A DNA stretch of 64,000 bases from Poecilobothrus nobilitatus. Taxonomy: Eukaryota > Arthropoda > Insecta > Diptera > Dolichopodidae. Below, piece after piece: positions 1-12,250 of the stretch. Each line of letters begins with the position of its first letter. The stretch's first letter is position 1. The notes under the pieces were generated by a model, which was given only the letters and a program-made list of their open reading frames with translations, had not been told where the DNA came from and made no database searches. The stretch lies in assembly GCA_947095535.1 (NCBI GenBank), contig OX352774.1, forward strand, positions 76,260,416 through 76,324,415, read 5' to 3'. Made by a program: the position numbers and the translations under genes.

Positions 1-1302
1 TTTAATTTTCTTTCGTTTTACATCTGAACGATTCGATACTTTTATTTTTTTTTTCCTTCCTTATTCTTCAATTCGTTACCGTATATGCGTGAACCCGCAC
101 TCCATATAAAAAACTTACTAAATCGTAAATCCCCTAGTATAATTTTGTAGAATTAGTTTGAAAAAGACGGATTGACAGGTCGAAACGGTTGAAAGCAGCA
201 TGAACAAGTTTATTCAAAAAAGTATTTTGGTAAACATCCTTCCGTAAACATTAAACAAGGGTAACCCTTTTACAGTTATTACACTCTAAACTTAAATTAA
301 AATAATTATAAATAAACTCAACAGGTCAGAATGCCGTAACTAAATTGATCTATTGGCTTCATTGACTAATAGCAAGGCTCAAACACAATTTGAAATTAAA
401 TTATCGAACCGTTCAGGCAGCACAATAAAGTTGAAAAAAGAACAAAAACCAAATGATTAAAACCTTGTACCGGAACGGATAATGGTACTTATTTAAAATA
501 TGTCACAAACTTTTTTAAGATGATAAGTTTTTCATGCTAAATTGGATACAAATCATAAACTAAGATTAGTTGAAGTCTGAGCGGTCGAAATAATTGGAAA
601 TTAACTTCGATTTTATCACAGAGTAAGAAGACTTTATTGAGTAGACTGTTACGGCTGTTACGATTAAAGCTTGCTTGAGTAAACTGATGTCTATGTGTAT
701 GCAGCTCAATTTTCAGCTCAATCGGTAAAACCGTTTAGGTAGGACAACAAAAAATAAGAAAATGTAAGCTTTCTCTCGGGCTGAAACGAATTAATGAAGC
801 GCAACACCAAAATTAATCACTTTAAAAGCAAACTTACTTTAGAATAGGTTCGTTAATATAAATGTATTATCTGACTTTAAGAATTAGGACGTGGAGGTAA
901 GCTTTGGGAAAGAGGTTTGAGAATTTATGATCATTTTAAATGCTGAGAAGAAAGTATTTTGATGGAAATATTAATGTTCTTTTTAAAGTTTATTAAATTG
1001 AACACAAATGCAAAATCAATTTTAGGGAACATATGTGATCGTATACGGCTCGATAAACATGACTTGCGCATAACTAACGAATTTTTATAATCTATGTTAC
1101 GAATTATGAATGAATTCTATGTTATGAATTTTTATAATCTATCCTAATAGTTATGTAGAAGTAGGGATAGGCATCTGTCCATCGCCTTATTTCTTGTTAG
1201 AAAACTTTGAATGAAGGCATTAATCGTTTTATTTTTTCCGTTACATTCAGACCGGTCGATCGTTTATCTAAAACAAACAATCAAAGTTTTTTTTTTATTT
1301 AT
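1..1302. other. A/T-rich stretch, no gene recognised
   Basis: No open frame with recognisable protein similarity and no tRNA or transposon signature was found on either strand. The only local structure is a short direct duplication around 1080-1145, where the phrase GAATTTTTATAATCTAT occurs twice about 50 bp apart. Probably intergenic or intronic DNA. Confidence 0.5.
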
Positions 1303-1952
1303 TGGCTCATGGCGTAGTGGTTAAAATGTCAGCTTTTTAATCGGAGGGTCTTCGGTTGAAATCCAGGCCATTTCATATGAAAAAAAAACAAAATTTGTAG
1401 TAATTTTATATCGTGATAATGTATATCGTACAATTAATAATGATAATAATAATAATAATGACAATAATAATAACAACAATAATAATAGCGGAGCTATCTT
1501 AGTTATAAAATGCAGGTGTTATATACTACAGTATATTGTAATATACTGATGGCCCTGACTCTGTAGTAAATAATAATAATATTAATACTAATACCAATAA
1601 TAATAAGTGCTACAGTGACAATGGGATTGCCTTCAATTATTACCTCATGTAGTAAAGTGTTAAATTCTACTGCATGTTGTAACTTTTGATTGTCATAATC
1701 ACTGTTAACAAAACAGTAATAACAACAGGCGGATTCCTTGTTCCCTTACAGAGTCCCATTCCCAGTTCAATGTTTCCGCACCCATGTCCTATCCTTTCTT
1801 ATCCTTACTGCCTAGCCAATATACTGCGTTGGCACATAGAGGTTTCATCTCATTATATTAGCTGAAGGGGGATATGGGTTTAGTTAGAAAGAATCTGACA
1901 CTAACAAAGATAAATTCTTGGTGTCTTTGGAAGATTTTTGATCTCTCTTAGC
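1303..1952 (+). mobile_element. tRNA-derived SINE, family A, near full length
   Basis: The head carries RNA polymerase III promoter boxes: A box TGGCGTAGTGG at 1310-1320 and B box GGTTGAAATCC at 1354-1364, 33 bp apart as in a tRNA gene. The body continues through an AAT-type microsatellite (1438-1490), two related subunits around 1505-1545 and 1610-1690, and a hairpin-forming 3' part (AGCCAATATACTGCG ... TATATTAGCTG). It aligns throughout with the reverse-strand copy at 38152-38848 and with partial copies at 11736, 42853 and 48541. The 3' end, near CTCTCTTAGC, lacks a clean poly(A) tail and no target duplication is evident, so this is an old, mutated copy. About 650 bp is long for a SINE. A non-autonomous element mobilised by a LINE is inferred; the LINE partner is unknown. 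Confidence 0.75.
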
Positions 1953-3550
1953 GAAAACAAAATATGTAATAGAAGAGATCTACATACCCAGCGTACAGCA
2001 ATATCATTCGGTCTTTGCAAATCGTCAAAGAAAAAAGGGGTTAATAGCAAAAAAGGAGAGGACCAGAATAAAACCGATGCACTTTCAGTTTATTTTTCAG
2101 GAAAAAACACTTAAATATCGGTTACTTTTAAAATAATTTCTGCACAATAACAAACTTGAGAAATCTTTTTTGATAGAATTCAACACATTTAACCAAACTA
2201 TCTAGTACCACCACAAACCATTGAAATGTCCAAAAAAAAGTTTTATAATGAACAGAAAAGGTTTATTTTATTGTAAATATTAGCATACCACTTTGTATAT
2301 GCAGACACTTTTTATTCAAACACATACAAATAGCTGAAAATAATATGAACCTAAAAATAAAAAGAAAACGAAGCTTTTGGTTAGGTACATATTCATAATA
2401 TACATACGTACGTGTATATGTTAAAGTAAATTTTGTTTTAAACAAAAAAAAAGCACATAAAAAAATGTAGAATAATTGAATTACAAACTCTAGTACGTCA
2501 TTCTTAAATTTAAGTGTTACTTCAAAAAGAACCATCATTTAAATAAGTGGTGGTTTAAGGGAGAAATTATTATTCCATTCAGATTTTTAAAACAAATAAA
2601 ATAACCAGATTGTTTTAATTTTATTATATATAGTATATTTTATATATATACTTAATAATTTTTTTATTTTATTTTAAATCAAGGAAAAAAAACAACAAAA
2701 GCAAAAGAATAGGAAATTTAAAAAAAAAAGAAAAATTTCACATGACATTTAATTTATTTAATTGTATATTGTTGTAATCTGTGAAAAACACAATTCGTCA
2801 CAATACAACACTTTGTAAATTTTATTCGAAATGCTAATAGTGAGTATAAAATATGATATAACAGAAAATGGATTTAATATGTATAATAAATGACCGGATG
2901 AATTTTGTTGTTCCTGTGTTATGTGACACAGTGACCATAGTAATTTGATACACATATGAAACATTTGGATAATTGTACACACTGCATACATTTTAATTGA
3001 ATATTTTAATAATTATATTGTTTTTTTTATTTTCTGTTGGGATTTTTCATATTGTAACGAATTTATTCTATGTTCATCATATAATTAATTTTTCATTTAT
3101 AATGTCATAAAAATGTTTCAACAAGGTCCTATTATAAACCTAGAAAATTAATTTTTATTGTGTTAGATTAAAATTCTAATAATAAAATCATTCCATATAG
3201 TGTCTTCACAAACTCAAGCCAACAACAGTAATAAACTGAGTTCATTATGAGCTAAAGCCAAAAAAAAATGTGGGTTTTAGTTGTTAATGGTGAGTATTGG
3301 TTCATTTCAAACAGTATTTTCATTATTTAACCCAAAAAATAAGTTAAAATTTTTTTTTTAATGAAATTAGACTTAGAATATTAGTTCTATGTGAACTAAC
3401 GCGCGGAAATTTGTGAATATAGATTTTTTTCATGTGGGCTGTTCATGTGGGGTACAGCCCATCAGAGTTGAAAAAACCCATATTTTCAAATACCCATATG
3501 TCTGTGCCAGTTTAAAATTCTTTCAATGTAAAAACATAAAGGGTTTGATT
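1953..3550. other. A/T-rich stretch, no gene recognised
   Basis: Reverse-strand frames of 91 codons (2263-2538) and 77 codons (2758-2991) show no domain, no bias beyond base composition and no splice context, so they are treated as chance. Poly(A) and poly(T) runs are common. No RNA gene or repeat family was recognised here. Confidence 0.5.
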
Positions 3551-3554
3551 TTTT

Positions 3555-4260
3555 AGGATAGGAATTTTAACCAAGAAATGGAGCTTTTGTGTAGAGGACC
3601 ATTTTTCTAAATATAAGAATGATTAAATTTTTTCCTCCAAAATTGGATTTTGAATTTATCAAATCTTTAAATTGATTTTTATAACCTTTCCAGTCCTTTT
3701 TTAACGATTTTAAACATATTTTGATATCACTTTTGCTTTTTCAGTAAAATTTCGACATTTTGCTCGAAGAAATTTAGGAAATTCGGAATTTTAACCAAGA
3801 ATTAGTATTTTTGTGTAGAGGATCATATTTCTAAATATAAAAAAGAAATCCGAATCTAATAACTAAATCTTTCTAAATCTTTGAATCTATTTTTGTACTC
3901 TTTCCATTCGTTTTTTTTCAAGTTAAAGTATATTTTGGTATCAATTTTGCTTTTTCAATAAAATCTGAATAGTTTTCTTCAAAATAGGAATTTGAACCAA
4001 CAAATATAGTTTTAGTACAGAGGATCATGTATCTTAAATATAAAAATGACATCCACATGTCATAACTAGATTTTTGCTTATGAAAATGGATTTTTAATTT
4101 ACCAAATCTTTTAGTTGATTTTTCGAGTCTTTCCAGTTTGTTTTTAACGATTTTAAACATATTTGGACATCATTTTTCTTTTTTAGTAAGCACTGAATAT
4201 TTTCCTTAAAAATCTTAACCAAAAAATGGAGTTTTTGTTTTGAGGACCATGTTTTTTTTT
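3555..4260. repeat. Degenerate tandem repeat, unit about 200-225 bp
   Basis: A phrase of the type GGAATTTTAACCAAGAAATGG, followed by a TTTTGTGTAGAGGA-like block and then CTAAATATAA, recurs at about 3561, 3785, 3987 and 4208. That gives spacings of about 224, 202 and 221 bp. A second shared block ends each unit: TTTTTAACGATTTTAAACATATTTTG near 3700 and again near 4143 (quoted in parts: TTTTTAACGATTTTAAAC then ATATTT). About 3.5-4 diverged copies are present. The 80-codon reverse frame at 3918-4160 lies inside the repeat and is not a gene. This may be a small satellite block or the internal repeats of a larger element. Confidence 0.7.
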
Positions 4261-5722
4261 ATTGAATTTTAGCAGAATACACCAGCAGTAACAATATTCT
4301 ATTAAACTAAAGTGACAATAAAAGTAGTGATAAAACTAAAAAAATTTCCAAACAAATAAAAAGTCAACTTCATTATCTAAAATGTTCCAAATACAATCCT
4401 TTACAACTAAATTTTTAAGATACATGTTTCATGTATTGAAATCATCGCGAAAATGTAACCTTGAAACGGTAGTTTGTATCTTCTGAGAAAATGAGATGAG
4501 ATGGTATTTTAACATGGTTATTATTGAAATTAAAAAGATTCGGGTTAGTTTTGAAAAAGTTTTTATATATTGGTTATAGAAAAATTTAGTTTGGTTTGGA
4601 ATTCTTCTAGGATTTCCTTTTTTATTATTTTAGTGTTGTTTATTTATAGATAACTGCACTAATGCGCTTGTACATAACGTTTTAATGCTCGTTTAAAACT
4701 GTAATGATGGTGGATATAAAATAATAATAAAAATTAAAAAGAATGAATTCCTCTTTAATGCTATATAATTTACATCATTTGAACTGTAAGACTCATTTTG
4801 TATTCAAGTCATTGATTACATTTTTGGTATAAACATGGATTGCTTATTTTTGCAAAATTATCTTAAAGATTGGTAAGCCAAAGTAACAACACAAAAAATG
4901 AAGGGGTTAACCAGTTAATTACCCCAACAACCACACTTCTTTTTTTTTATTTATTTTTTTTTTGTTTTGTTATATTTGATCCTAATAAGGACATGTCTTG
5001 CAGTTTTTAAAAAACAAAAAAAAATGTGTTCGTAGAAAGCAGCAGTTTATGTAGAGGTACATATTTAACATTCTTTTTTGGATATATTTTACTTTTTTTC
5101 ATCTGTGAATAACATAAAAATTTTCAGAAAATAGCTAACAATCCATCAGCATTTAGTTGTCAAGAGTGAAGCATTTCATAAAAAGAAATATTTTTTCACA
5201 ATTTAAGATATTTAACTTTGTATAAAAAGATTTTTTTTTATATTCTTAGTAATTTTTTTTCATTTACAATGTCTAAAGCAAGCGCTTCAGCAATACAGAA
5301 TGTATATTGCTTTGTAGGATGGCATACAATCCATCAATCAAAAATTTATAAAGTAATGAATTATATTAATCTTATAGATAAAAAAAAATGTACCATACAA
5401 TTAAATTATATAAACTAATTGTATATTGGGTGTTGATAGACCTATAATTAGGTTTCTTTACAACATATGTGGTTTTGCCCTTCTAATAGCGATGTAATAT
5501 AAAAAAGTTAAATATATAAAGGTAAAAAGTCTCAAATTTATTATAATCTAATTTAATCATGCAGGGAATTAATAAGAGAATAACAATCTTAGTAATTTAT
5601 TGATATTACAAAAGAAATGTGAGTTTAAACGGTATTGAGTTATTTGAAACAAAAAATGTGTCATCAAAAACTATAGATCATAAACTGAAAAACTATACAG
5701 GAACTTAATTTATAGGCTCTAT
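4261..5722. other. A/T-rich stretch, no gene recognised
   Basis: A forward frame of 66 codons (5218-5418) has no recognisable domain and begins inside a T-rich run. It is left out as unsupported. No RNA gene or repeat family was identified. Confidence 0.5.
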
Positions 5723-5890
5723 ACCTCGATGAGCTTGTGGATAAGGGCGTGTAAAGTGCACTGTAAATACAGAAGAAGTGTTGGTTTGAATTCAAAGCAC
5801 GCCGTAATAATGTGTTACACGTTACGCCATCACCACACCTGCAAAGGAAAGGTCGTGTAATTTCCTTGTCCCATTTATTTGACAGGAGTT
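5723..5890 (+). mobile_element. tRNA-derived SINE, family B
   Basis: The head reads ACCTCGATGAGCTTGTGGAT AAGGGCG, matching the family head GGCCTCGGTGGCCTAGTGG GTAAGAGCG seen at 13714 and 35645 on the other strand. A degenerate B box GGTTTGAATTC lies near 5793. The 3' body contains the family words GGAAAGG, GTAATTTCCTTGTC and TTTGACAGG. It is diverged, with no poly(A) tail or target duplication visible. Confidence 0.7.
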
Positions 5891-7504
5891 TAAATTGATG
5901 GAGTACCGTAAGTTTATATAGAATTATGAACTGCTAAAACGGTAGAAGATAAGATAATACAAATTATAAATAAATCCTAAGCTGAGACCTTAGGAAACTT
6001 AAATATAATATAAATTTTGTAGATTAATAAGCTAAACTGCTTTTTATGAAAAAAAAATCACAGTAATTCAGAAAAAATTGCAGTTATTCAAAAAACAAAG
6101 CATAAAATTATAAAAAATTTATAATATTAATTGCTAAAATAACGAACACTTTTTTAGACATTGATATGAAAGCTTATAATTTTCATATTAAACGGAAAAA
6201 TATTTAATTTTCTTTTTAAAAACATATACGAAAAATTTAGATAAGAATAGATACACTCTCCTTCCTTTATCTCCAGAAAATTATTTTACATGTTTAGAAT
6301 AAACCTATCACCTCCGTTCCTAGCGGCCTTTTGGAACTCGACATGCTGTAAAAGAGTTCCAAAATATTAAATTATTTAATTTATGCTTTAACAATGACTT
6401 TAGTTCTAGTTTTCTAAGTCCTTATCTTCAAGTCCGTATCTAATTGTTATATTAATTCTGTTTGCAACCCTCTGAATCTAATCAAAATGATTATATTTTA
6501 TTTGTACAAAAAAATAATCGTGGGATTATGACATTATTTTGAAAAACATAATCTTGAATGAACAAAATCTTGAATTTGTAATTTTTAAAATATTTGTGTA
6601 CCAAAATCTTTTTATGAGTACTGAGGTATATGTAAAAAAAAATTCGGAGGGATTTTAGAGTTTATTACAAAATCAGTTTTAACAATAAAGAAATTCAGAA
6701 GAAGTTTTTGGTTTTTTAAGATTTTATCCGAAAAAGATTTTAGTAACATAATTGTTTTTTCTAGATTTTTGTCTTCAAAGAAATCCCAGTGTGACCCTTT
6801 TTTTTTTGTACATAAAACTACAAATAACTTTATTTAGAGATAATTTTAATTGATCCCTTTAAGTATTGAACACAATGTATATTATATTTATCTACTAATG
6901 GCTTAGTCTGTAATTTAAGTTATTATCTATTAGAAATTTTTTATTAATTTATGATATTAAATATAGTTTTACAATAATTATGATAATGCAAGTAAAAAAA
7001 TGAGTAATGATAAATAAAAATTACTAATAATATAATAATAAAAAATGTATTATTTAACTTTCAAATAATAAAATAACAAAATTTTGTATTATTTAAATAG
7101 CTATAGATTAGAGCAAAAATGTGTTATCAATCATTCGCAATAACTCATTACTTTTAATAAGTATTAATTTTAAGTATCTTGAATTTATCAGTTAAAATTT
7201 TATTTAAGGTAATAATAAGTATTAAAAACGAATTTATAATAATTTGATAAGTGGTGGTTTAAAGAAGGTTCTTTAACCGCTCATGTCAAAAATCAGTTTA
7301 AAATTATATATGAGATAATTGATCCAACATTAAAAAATCGACTTGTAGAAAATATAAGCATTGTGGGACGTTTTATAATAGTAGCTATTTTTTCGTTGAA
7401 TTGAAGCATCAGATTTTATATTATTTTCATTTTACTTAGTTTAATATTTAAACAAGGTAGAATGTAAACCAACGGTTTTTAAAAGCGCACATTTCCAAAA
7501 CTCA
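5891..7504. other. A/T-rich stretch with a perfect 11-bp hairpin
   Basis: No gene was recognised. At 6329-6339 and 6354-6364 the words TTTTGGAACTC and GAGTTCCAAAA form a perfect 11-bp inverted repeat with a 14-nt loop. A second short inverted repeat (GGTTTAAAGAA and TTCTTTAACC) lies near 7257-7278. Confidence 0.5.
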
Positions 7505-8712
7505 ATACAAACTGTTTAGAATTGTGACTTGCACAAAAATTTGAAAATTTCATGTAATAAGAAAAAACGTGAAAATAGGGCATTTTTGAAATTTTGAGGG
7601 GCCGTAAGTCCGGAATTCTATATAACTAAGAAAAGCCGTTAACACGCGTAAAAATATATTATTGAACCTTTAATTTTCATGCCTCGCCGAAGAAGAATGT
7701 TTACAGGTGCCTAAGTTACAGGTATCTAAAAACAGCAAATTTTCAATTTTTGAGGCCTAATAACTCTTAAAGAGGGGGTGTTACCAAAAAATTTTCTGAG
7801 GAAACTTCTAGTAATTCTAAAAGTTCTTTCTTGTCTCAAAATTTTAGGTTACTATCTAAAGGCGTGCCGGAGTTATGAAAACAGAAATTTCATGCAAAAT
7901 GTGGTTTTCACATAACGGTAAATTTAAATAGTAAATTTTAAAATATTACATAATTTTGATATTGTTTTATATAGATTATAAAATTTTCGATCTTCTGGCG
8001 GTTTTAGATTGCAAAACTATTACACAGGGCCTGAGATATATACATCTGAAAATGGAACTTTTTCTCAATTTTGAAGAGCTGCAACTTTGGAACCCTTTAC
8101 AACTAAAACAAACCTTTAACACACATTAAAATATATTACTGTAGCTTTAAATTTTATATCTTGCAGAAGTAAAATGTGTATAGGTTCGTAAGTTACAGGT
8201 GTTTAAAAATAGCAAATTTCCAATTTTTGAGCCCTAATAGCTCATAAACAGGGGGTGGCCCGAAAAAATTTTCTGAGCAAACTTATACTAATTCTAAAAG
8301 TTCTTTCTTATCTCAAAATTTCAAGCTTCTATCTAGAAGCGTGCCGGAGTTATGAAAATAGAAAAATCATGCAAAATTTAGTTTTCACATAACGGTAAAT
8401 TTTAATACTAAATTTAAAAATATTGTATAATTTTGATACAAATTTACAAAGATAAAAGAAATACCTGTCGAATGACGTTTTCAGATTGAAAAAATCTTAA
8501 GCAGAACATAAGATATATGTTTTTGAAAATAGGGCTTTTTCAAAGTTTGAGGGGCTGTAGCTCCGTAATGGATGGGGCTACATGAAAAAGTTGTTCCACA
8601 AAATTATTTGTTTTATGAGACCTACCTATGGTTAAAATATTTTTTCTCTATCTTTAACGGTGTAGAAGTTTTGTAAACAGACGGACGGGCGGACAGAGTG
8701 AAACTAATAACC
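7505..8712 (+). repeat. R478 tandem repeat array, about 2.5 units of about 478 bp
   Basis: Several phrases recur with a constant spacing near 478 bp. ATTCTAAAAGTTCTTTCTT lies at about 7813 and 8291. GTGCCGGAGTTATGAAAA followed by the block TTTTCACATAACGGTAAATT occurs near 7865 and 8341. A TTTTGAGGGGC-like word followed by a GTAAGTCC or GTAGCTCC word occurs near 7595, 8072 and 8548. The array ends with TTTTGTAAACAGACGGAC at about 8672-8690 followed by GAGTGAAAC. The same end is seen, inverted, at 14985-15015. No protein is encoded. Copies on the other strand at 9150-9860 face this array. Confidence 0.8.
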
Positions 8713-9030
8713 ACATTTTTTCAAAATTTTTTTGGAAATGTGCTAAAAGCAAGATGAACAGGAAGAACAAGATGATTATTCAATAGAAGTACATTTAATA
8801 ATCATCCTGTTTTGAAAAAGATTGAATCATACTAAGTGAATAGAAACTATACAGCAAAATTTAGACACGAAATATTTTGGATTAATTTTTTTTTTAATTT
8901 TGGAGTCATCTTGGACCGTTTCTATTTATTCTTTCGTTAAATAATGTTATCAAAATTTCATATTAATTTCTGTACAATTTTGCAGTACCTTAAGATAATC
9001 ATCTAATTGGTTCGTTCCTCTTTATTCTTT

Positions 9031-9860
9031 ATACCCGTACGATAGGATCGGGTATAATAAAATTACTCCTCCGTTTGTAACACCTCGAATTAAGCGAACT
9101 AGATATACCTTCAAAGGTATGGATCGGATCAGAAAAAAATTCTAAGACTTTTGAGCCATGTCCGTCCCTCCGTCCGTCCGTCCGTCAGCACGCTAACTCA
9201 AAAACTAAGAAAGCTGGAATCTTGAAATTTACACAAAATATTTTGGGAGTAATTTTTAGGTTCCTTATTTTTTTTGGTTGAGTTTGGACCAAGCCTTAGG
9301 GTAGCTCTCGAACACCTAACTTTTAGATCCCCACATTTTTTTTGCAATAGAGCTATGAAATTTTAACTACTGATAGATCTCATAAAAATATTAATTTCAT
9401 TTTTACTAACTTTTTTTTGTAACCCCACCCGTTACGGAGCTACAGCTCCCCAAAGGTTCAAAAAAACTCTATATTTAAATTGTTGTAGCACAAGTTGTAT
9501 AAGGTATATCTTCATTTTGAAAACGCCAAACGATTACTACTTTTATTAGCTTTAAAATTATATATACAGTAAATATATATTTGTGGCATACGGTGTCTTT
9601 TTTTACCGTTATGTGAAACTCAAATTTTGCAAAATCCTTGAAATTTTGAAAACTTGAAATTTTGACAGAAGTTAGATCTTTGAAAATAAGTATGAGTCAT
9701 TTCAGAAATTTTTTTTGTATCACTCCCCGTTTAGGAGCTGCAAGGGGTCAAAAACTGAAAATTTCCTATTTTTAAACACCTGTAACTTGAACACCTGTTC
9801 AAATTTTTTTGAAATAATATACAAAAATTAAAGCTTCGACATTATACTCTTATTTCTGTT
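9031..9860 (-). mobile_element. DINE-1-like / R478-related element, inverted relative to the array upstream
   Basis: It starts with a short palindrome, ATACCCG at 9031-9037 and CGGGTAT at 9049-9055. This is followed by CGAACTAGATATACC, GGATCGGATCAG, GAGCCATGTCCGTCC and a GTCC-rich run at 9155-9187, then CTCAAAAACTAAGAAAGCTGG. This order of motifs resembles the dipteran DINE-1/INE-1 (Helentron-associated) family as I know it; the assignment is by memory, not by search. From about 9420 to 9860 the sequence is the reverse complement of R478 phrases: GTTACGGAGCTACAGCTCCC, TACCGTTATGTGAAA and AACACCTGTAACTTGAACACC. Confidence 0.55.
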
Positions 9861-11735
9861 AACAACTTTTTTTAATAATTTAGGGTTACTTTATAATTGA
9901 CGAAAGTGTTACTTGATTTTTTCAAATTTTCTAACAAATTTTTTTAACTAATTTTTTCCATTTTGTTTGATAATTTGAAATTGTTGAGGATATAATGCGT
10001 AGTACATAAAAATGTAAATAAATATACAACATAACGGTTGCTTGAAGAATTTTTATTTATATGATATTGATATACATACATACTTATATAATATCATGTT
10101 TATTTACATATCGTATATGTCACTAGTGAATGAATGATAAGAGTATATATGTATATTATATAGCGCCGTATTTATATACATATATGTATTTTATTGTACT
10201 TATAAGAAATTATTCTGTCAATGGAATATTTAAACATAATATAATATAATATTTAAAATTATATTTACTATTTTGTACTAAGTAAATTTAATATACATTT
10301 ACCGCTTAGTATTTAATGGTACTATAGAATATTTGAAAAAGTTTTGGATTGATAATCGTTATGTGAAAGGTTAGAATCTGCTTTTGAAGAATGTACATAT
10401 AAACATATAGTTTGAATATATGTACAACCCATAGTTCTAGAAATTATAAAATTCACCCAAATTATTTTAAAATACTAAAATATTAAAAAAATAATATTGT
10501 AAGCAGAGTGACAGGCTGTGAACATACTAACGGTTCGTACGGGTATCTAAGAGTTGACAAAGGCAACTGTATTCTTCCTCGTTTGATAGATGATGTTACT
10601 AAAATTTCAAGTAGTCATCGTGGTCAATTTCTATTTATTCTTTCGATAGATGATGTTACTACAATCTTATTAAATATTGTACGTTAATTATAATACGCGA
10701 ATGATAAGAATATTTTTAGAATTCTTAAACCTTAAGATTATACACTACTCTCCTTTAAGAAGATTTAAACCATTTTTGGAATTGAAATATTTTAAATAAT
10801 CTAAGCATAAAATGCCATTTAATTACTTATACGCGTACAGTTTTTGTCCAACTTGTACCAACTATGTTTTTATTGAAAAGCCAATTACTTTTCACTTATT
10901 GACTTGGGAATAATTCTATCTTTGATGACAAATTAACCTTTATAAATCGTATAAATGTCATCTTTAATAAAGCTAACTGTATGTTAAGCTAACTGTATGT
11001 TATAAAAAGATGATCTAAAGAGTTCAATGATCTCCACTTTATCTCCTTAGTTCGTCAAAATTTAAAATATACTAGTTGTGTTTGGTTTCCTATATATAAT
11101 TGATGGAACTGAAAAATTTTTATTGGTCTAATCCATTTGACTTACCACCTTAAGTTCTATTAAATCTAGCAGAGTCGTAGCTGATATTGTATTCATTACA
11201 CAAATCTTAAGATGAGAAAGTGAATCCTCTGTTAGAAATAATAAAATTACTACTTATAAAAACACAAGTAATAATTTTCGGATTCAAAACATTTTTATCG
11301 TTCCGTTCTATAGAACCAGTTATTGGGAACATAAAACCGTTAATAGAATGCTTATGTTTGTTAATCTTCACAAAAACATTAACATTCACTACTTCCTCTC
11401 TTATCTTGATTTTACTCTTATTATTCTCAAAACTTTATGGTAAATTTGATATGGTACATATTGCAGACTGTAAAGCTTAAATTTAATAATTAATTTTTAA
11501 AGATATTTTTATATTTATTTTAATTTAAATACTTAGAGATATTTCATATAATTTTTTGTATTGTAATTTTTTTTAAATTATTGTAAATTTAATATTTTAA
11601 ATGTTTGTGTTAAACATAAAATAAATAAAGAAACAAATATATAATAAACCATATTGATGGTCGGTGTTAAAAATATGTTAAAAAGAGTGAAGAGTAAGTA
11701 TTATAGTTAAAATGGGATAGTTATAAATTCCTATA
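9861..11735. other. A/T-rich stretch, no gene, with a short duplicated segment
   Basis: Overlapping frames on both strands at 11207-11480 (60 and 86 codons) have no recognisable domain. A segment around 10612-10660 (GTCATCGTGGTCAATTTC then TATTTATTCTTTCGATAGAT) closely repeats 8904-8945. GATAGATGATGTTACTA is itself duplicated at about 10585 and 10645. The family C hairpin repeat at 10538 is listed separately. Confidence 0.5.
10538..10584 (+). repeat. Short hairpin repeat, family C, copy 1
   Basis: The copy contains TACGGGTATCTAAGAGTTGAC, a short spacer, CAACTGTATTC and then TTCCTCGTT. It matches copies at 36612, 58812 and (reverse strand) 21449. The core is a small hairpin of GAGTTGAC with a partly complementary CAACT-type arm. 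A transposon end is the likeliest meaning. Confidence 0.6.
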
Positions 11736-12250
11736 TTTTTTTTTTCTAAAAGAGATAGGAATTTTCTAAAGACACCAAGAATATCCTTTGTTAATGTGAG
11801 AATTATGCTAACCTAACTAAATGCGCCTAGCGCCTTAAGACAATATAAATTGATGAAATCCTAATATACTCACGCAGTATATTGTGTAGGAAGTAGGAAT
11901 AGGAAAGGAAGAGATAGTACAGGGATATGGAAACTATGAATTGAGGAGGGGTACTTAAGGGAATAATGAACTCACATATTATTATTACTATTTTGCTAAC
12001 AGTAACTATGGCCATTAACAGTTACAATATGCACCTTTCATCTTCCTGCATGAAGTAATAACTGAAGGCATCTCGAATGTAGGAACTATCATTATTAGTA
12101 TTGAATATTATTCGAAACCATCAGTTAGTTACAACATACAGCCTTCTTTCATCAGATAATAACGAAGCGTAAATCTGCTGCATTGTTAATATTGATTTAG
12201 ATTATTATTAATAGTATTGATATTATTGTTAGTACTGTTATAATTATTTA
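11736..12250 (-). mobile_element. SINE family A, 3' portion, head missing
   Basis: On the reverse strand the copy ends with the family 3' block (complement of AAAGACACCAAGAAT) followed by a poly(A) tail, seen as T-run 11736-11745. It contains the ATTGTGTAGG / GGAATAGGAAAGGA block, the TTTTGCTAACAGTAACTATGG block and both body subunits (12020-12060 and 12125-12160). No tRNA-like head follows, so it is 5' truncated as expected for target-primed reverse transcription. The 62-codon reverse frame at 11827-12015 lies inside it and is not a gene. Confidence 0.7.

Noticed and set aside
3555..4260. CRISPR array
   Set aside because: Repeats are about 220-bp degenerate tandem units without unique spacers, in an animal genome.
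5218..5418. 66-codon forward frame as a small gene
   Set aside because: No domain, signal or conservation evidence; it begins in a T-rich run and fits chance in A/T-rich DNA.
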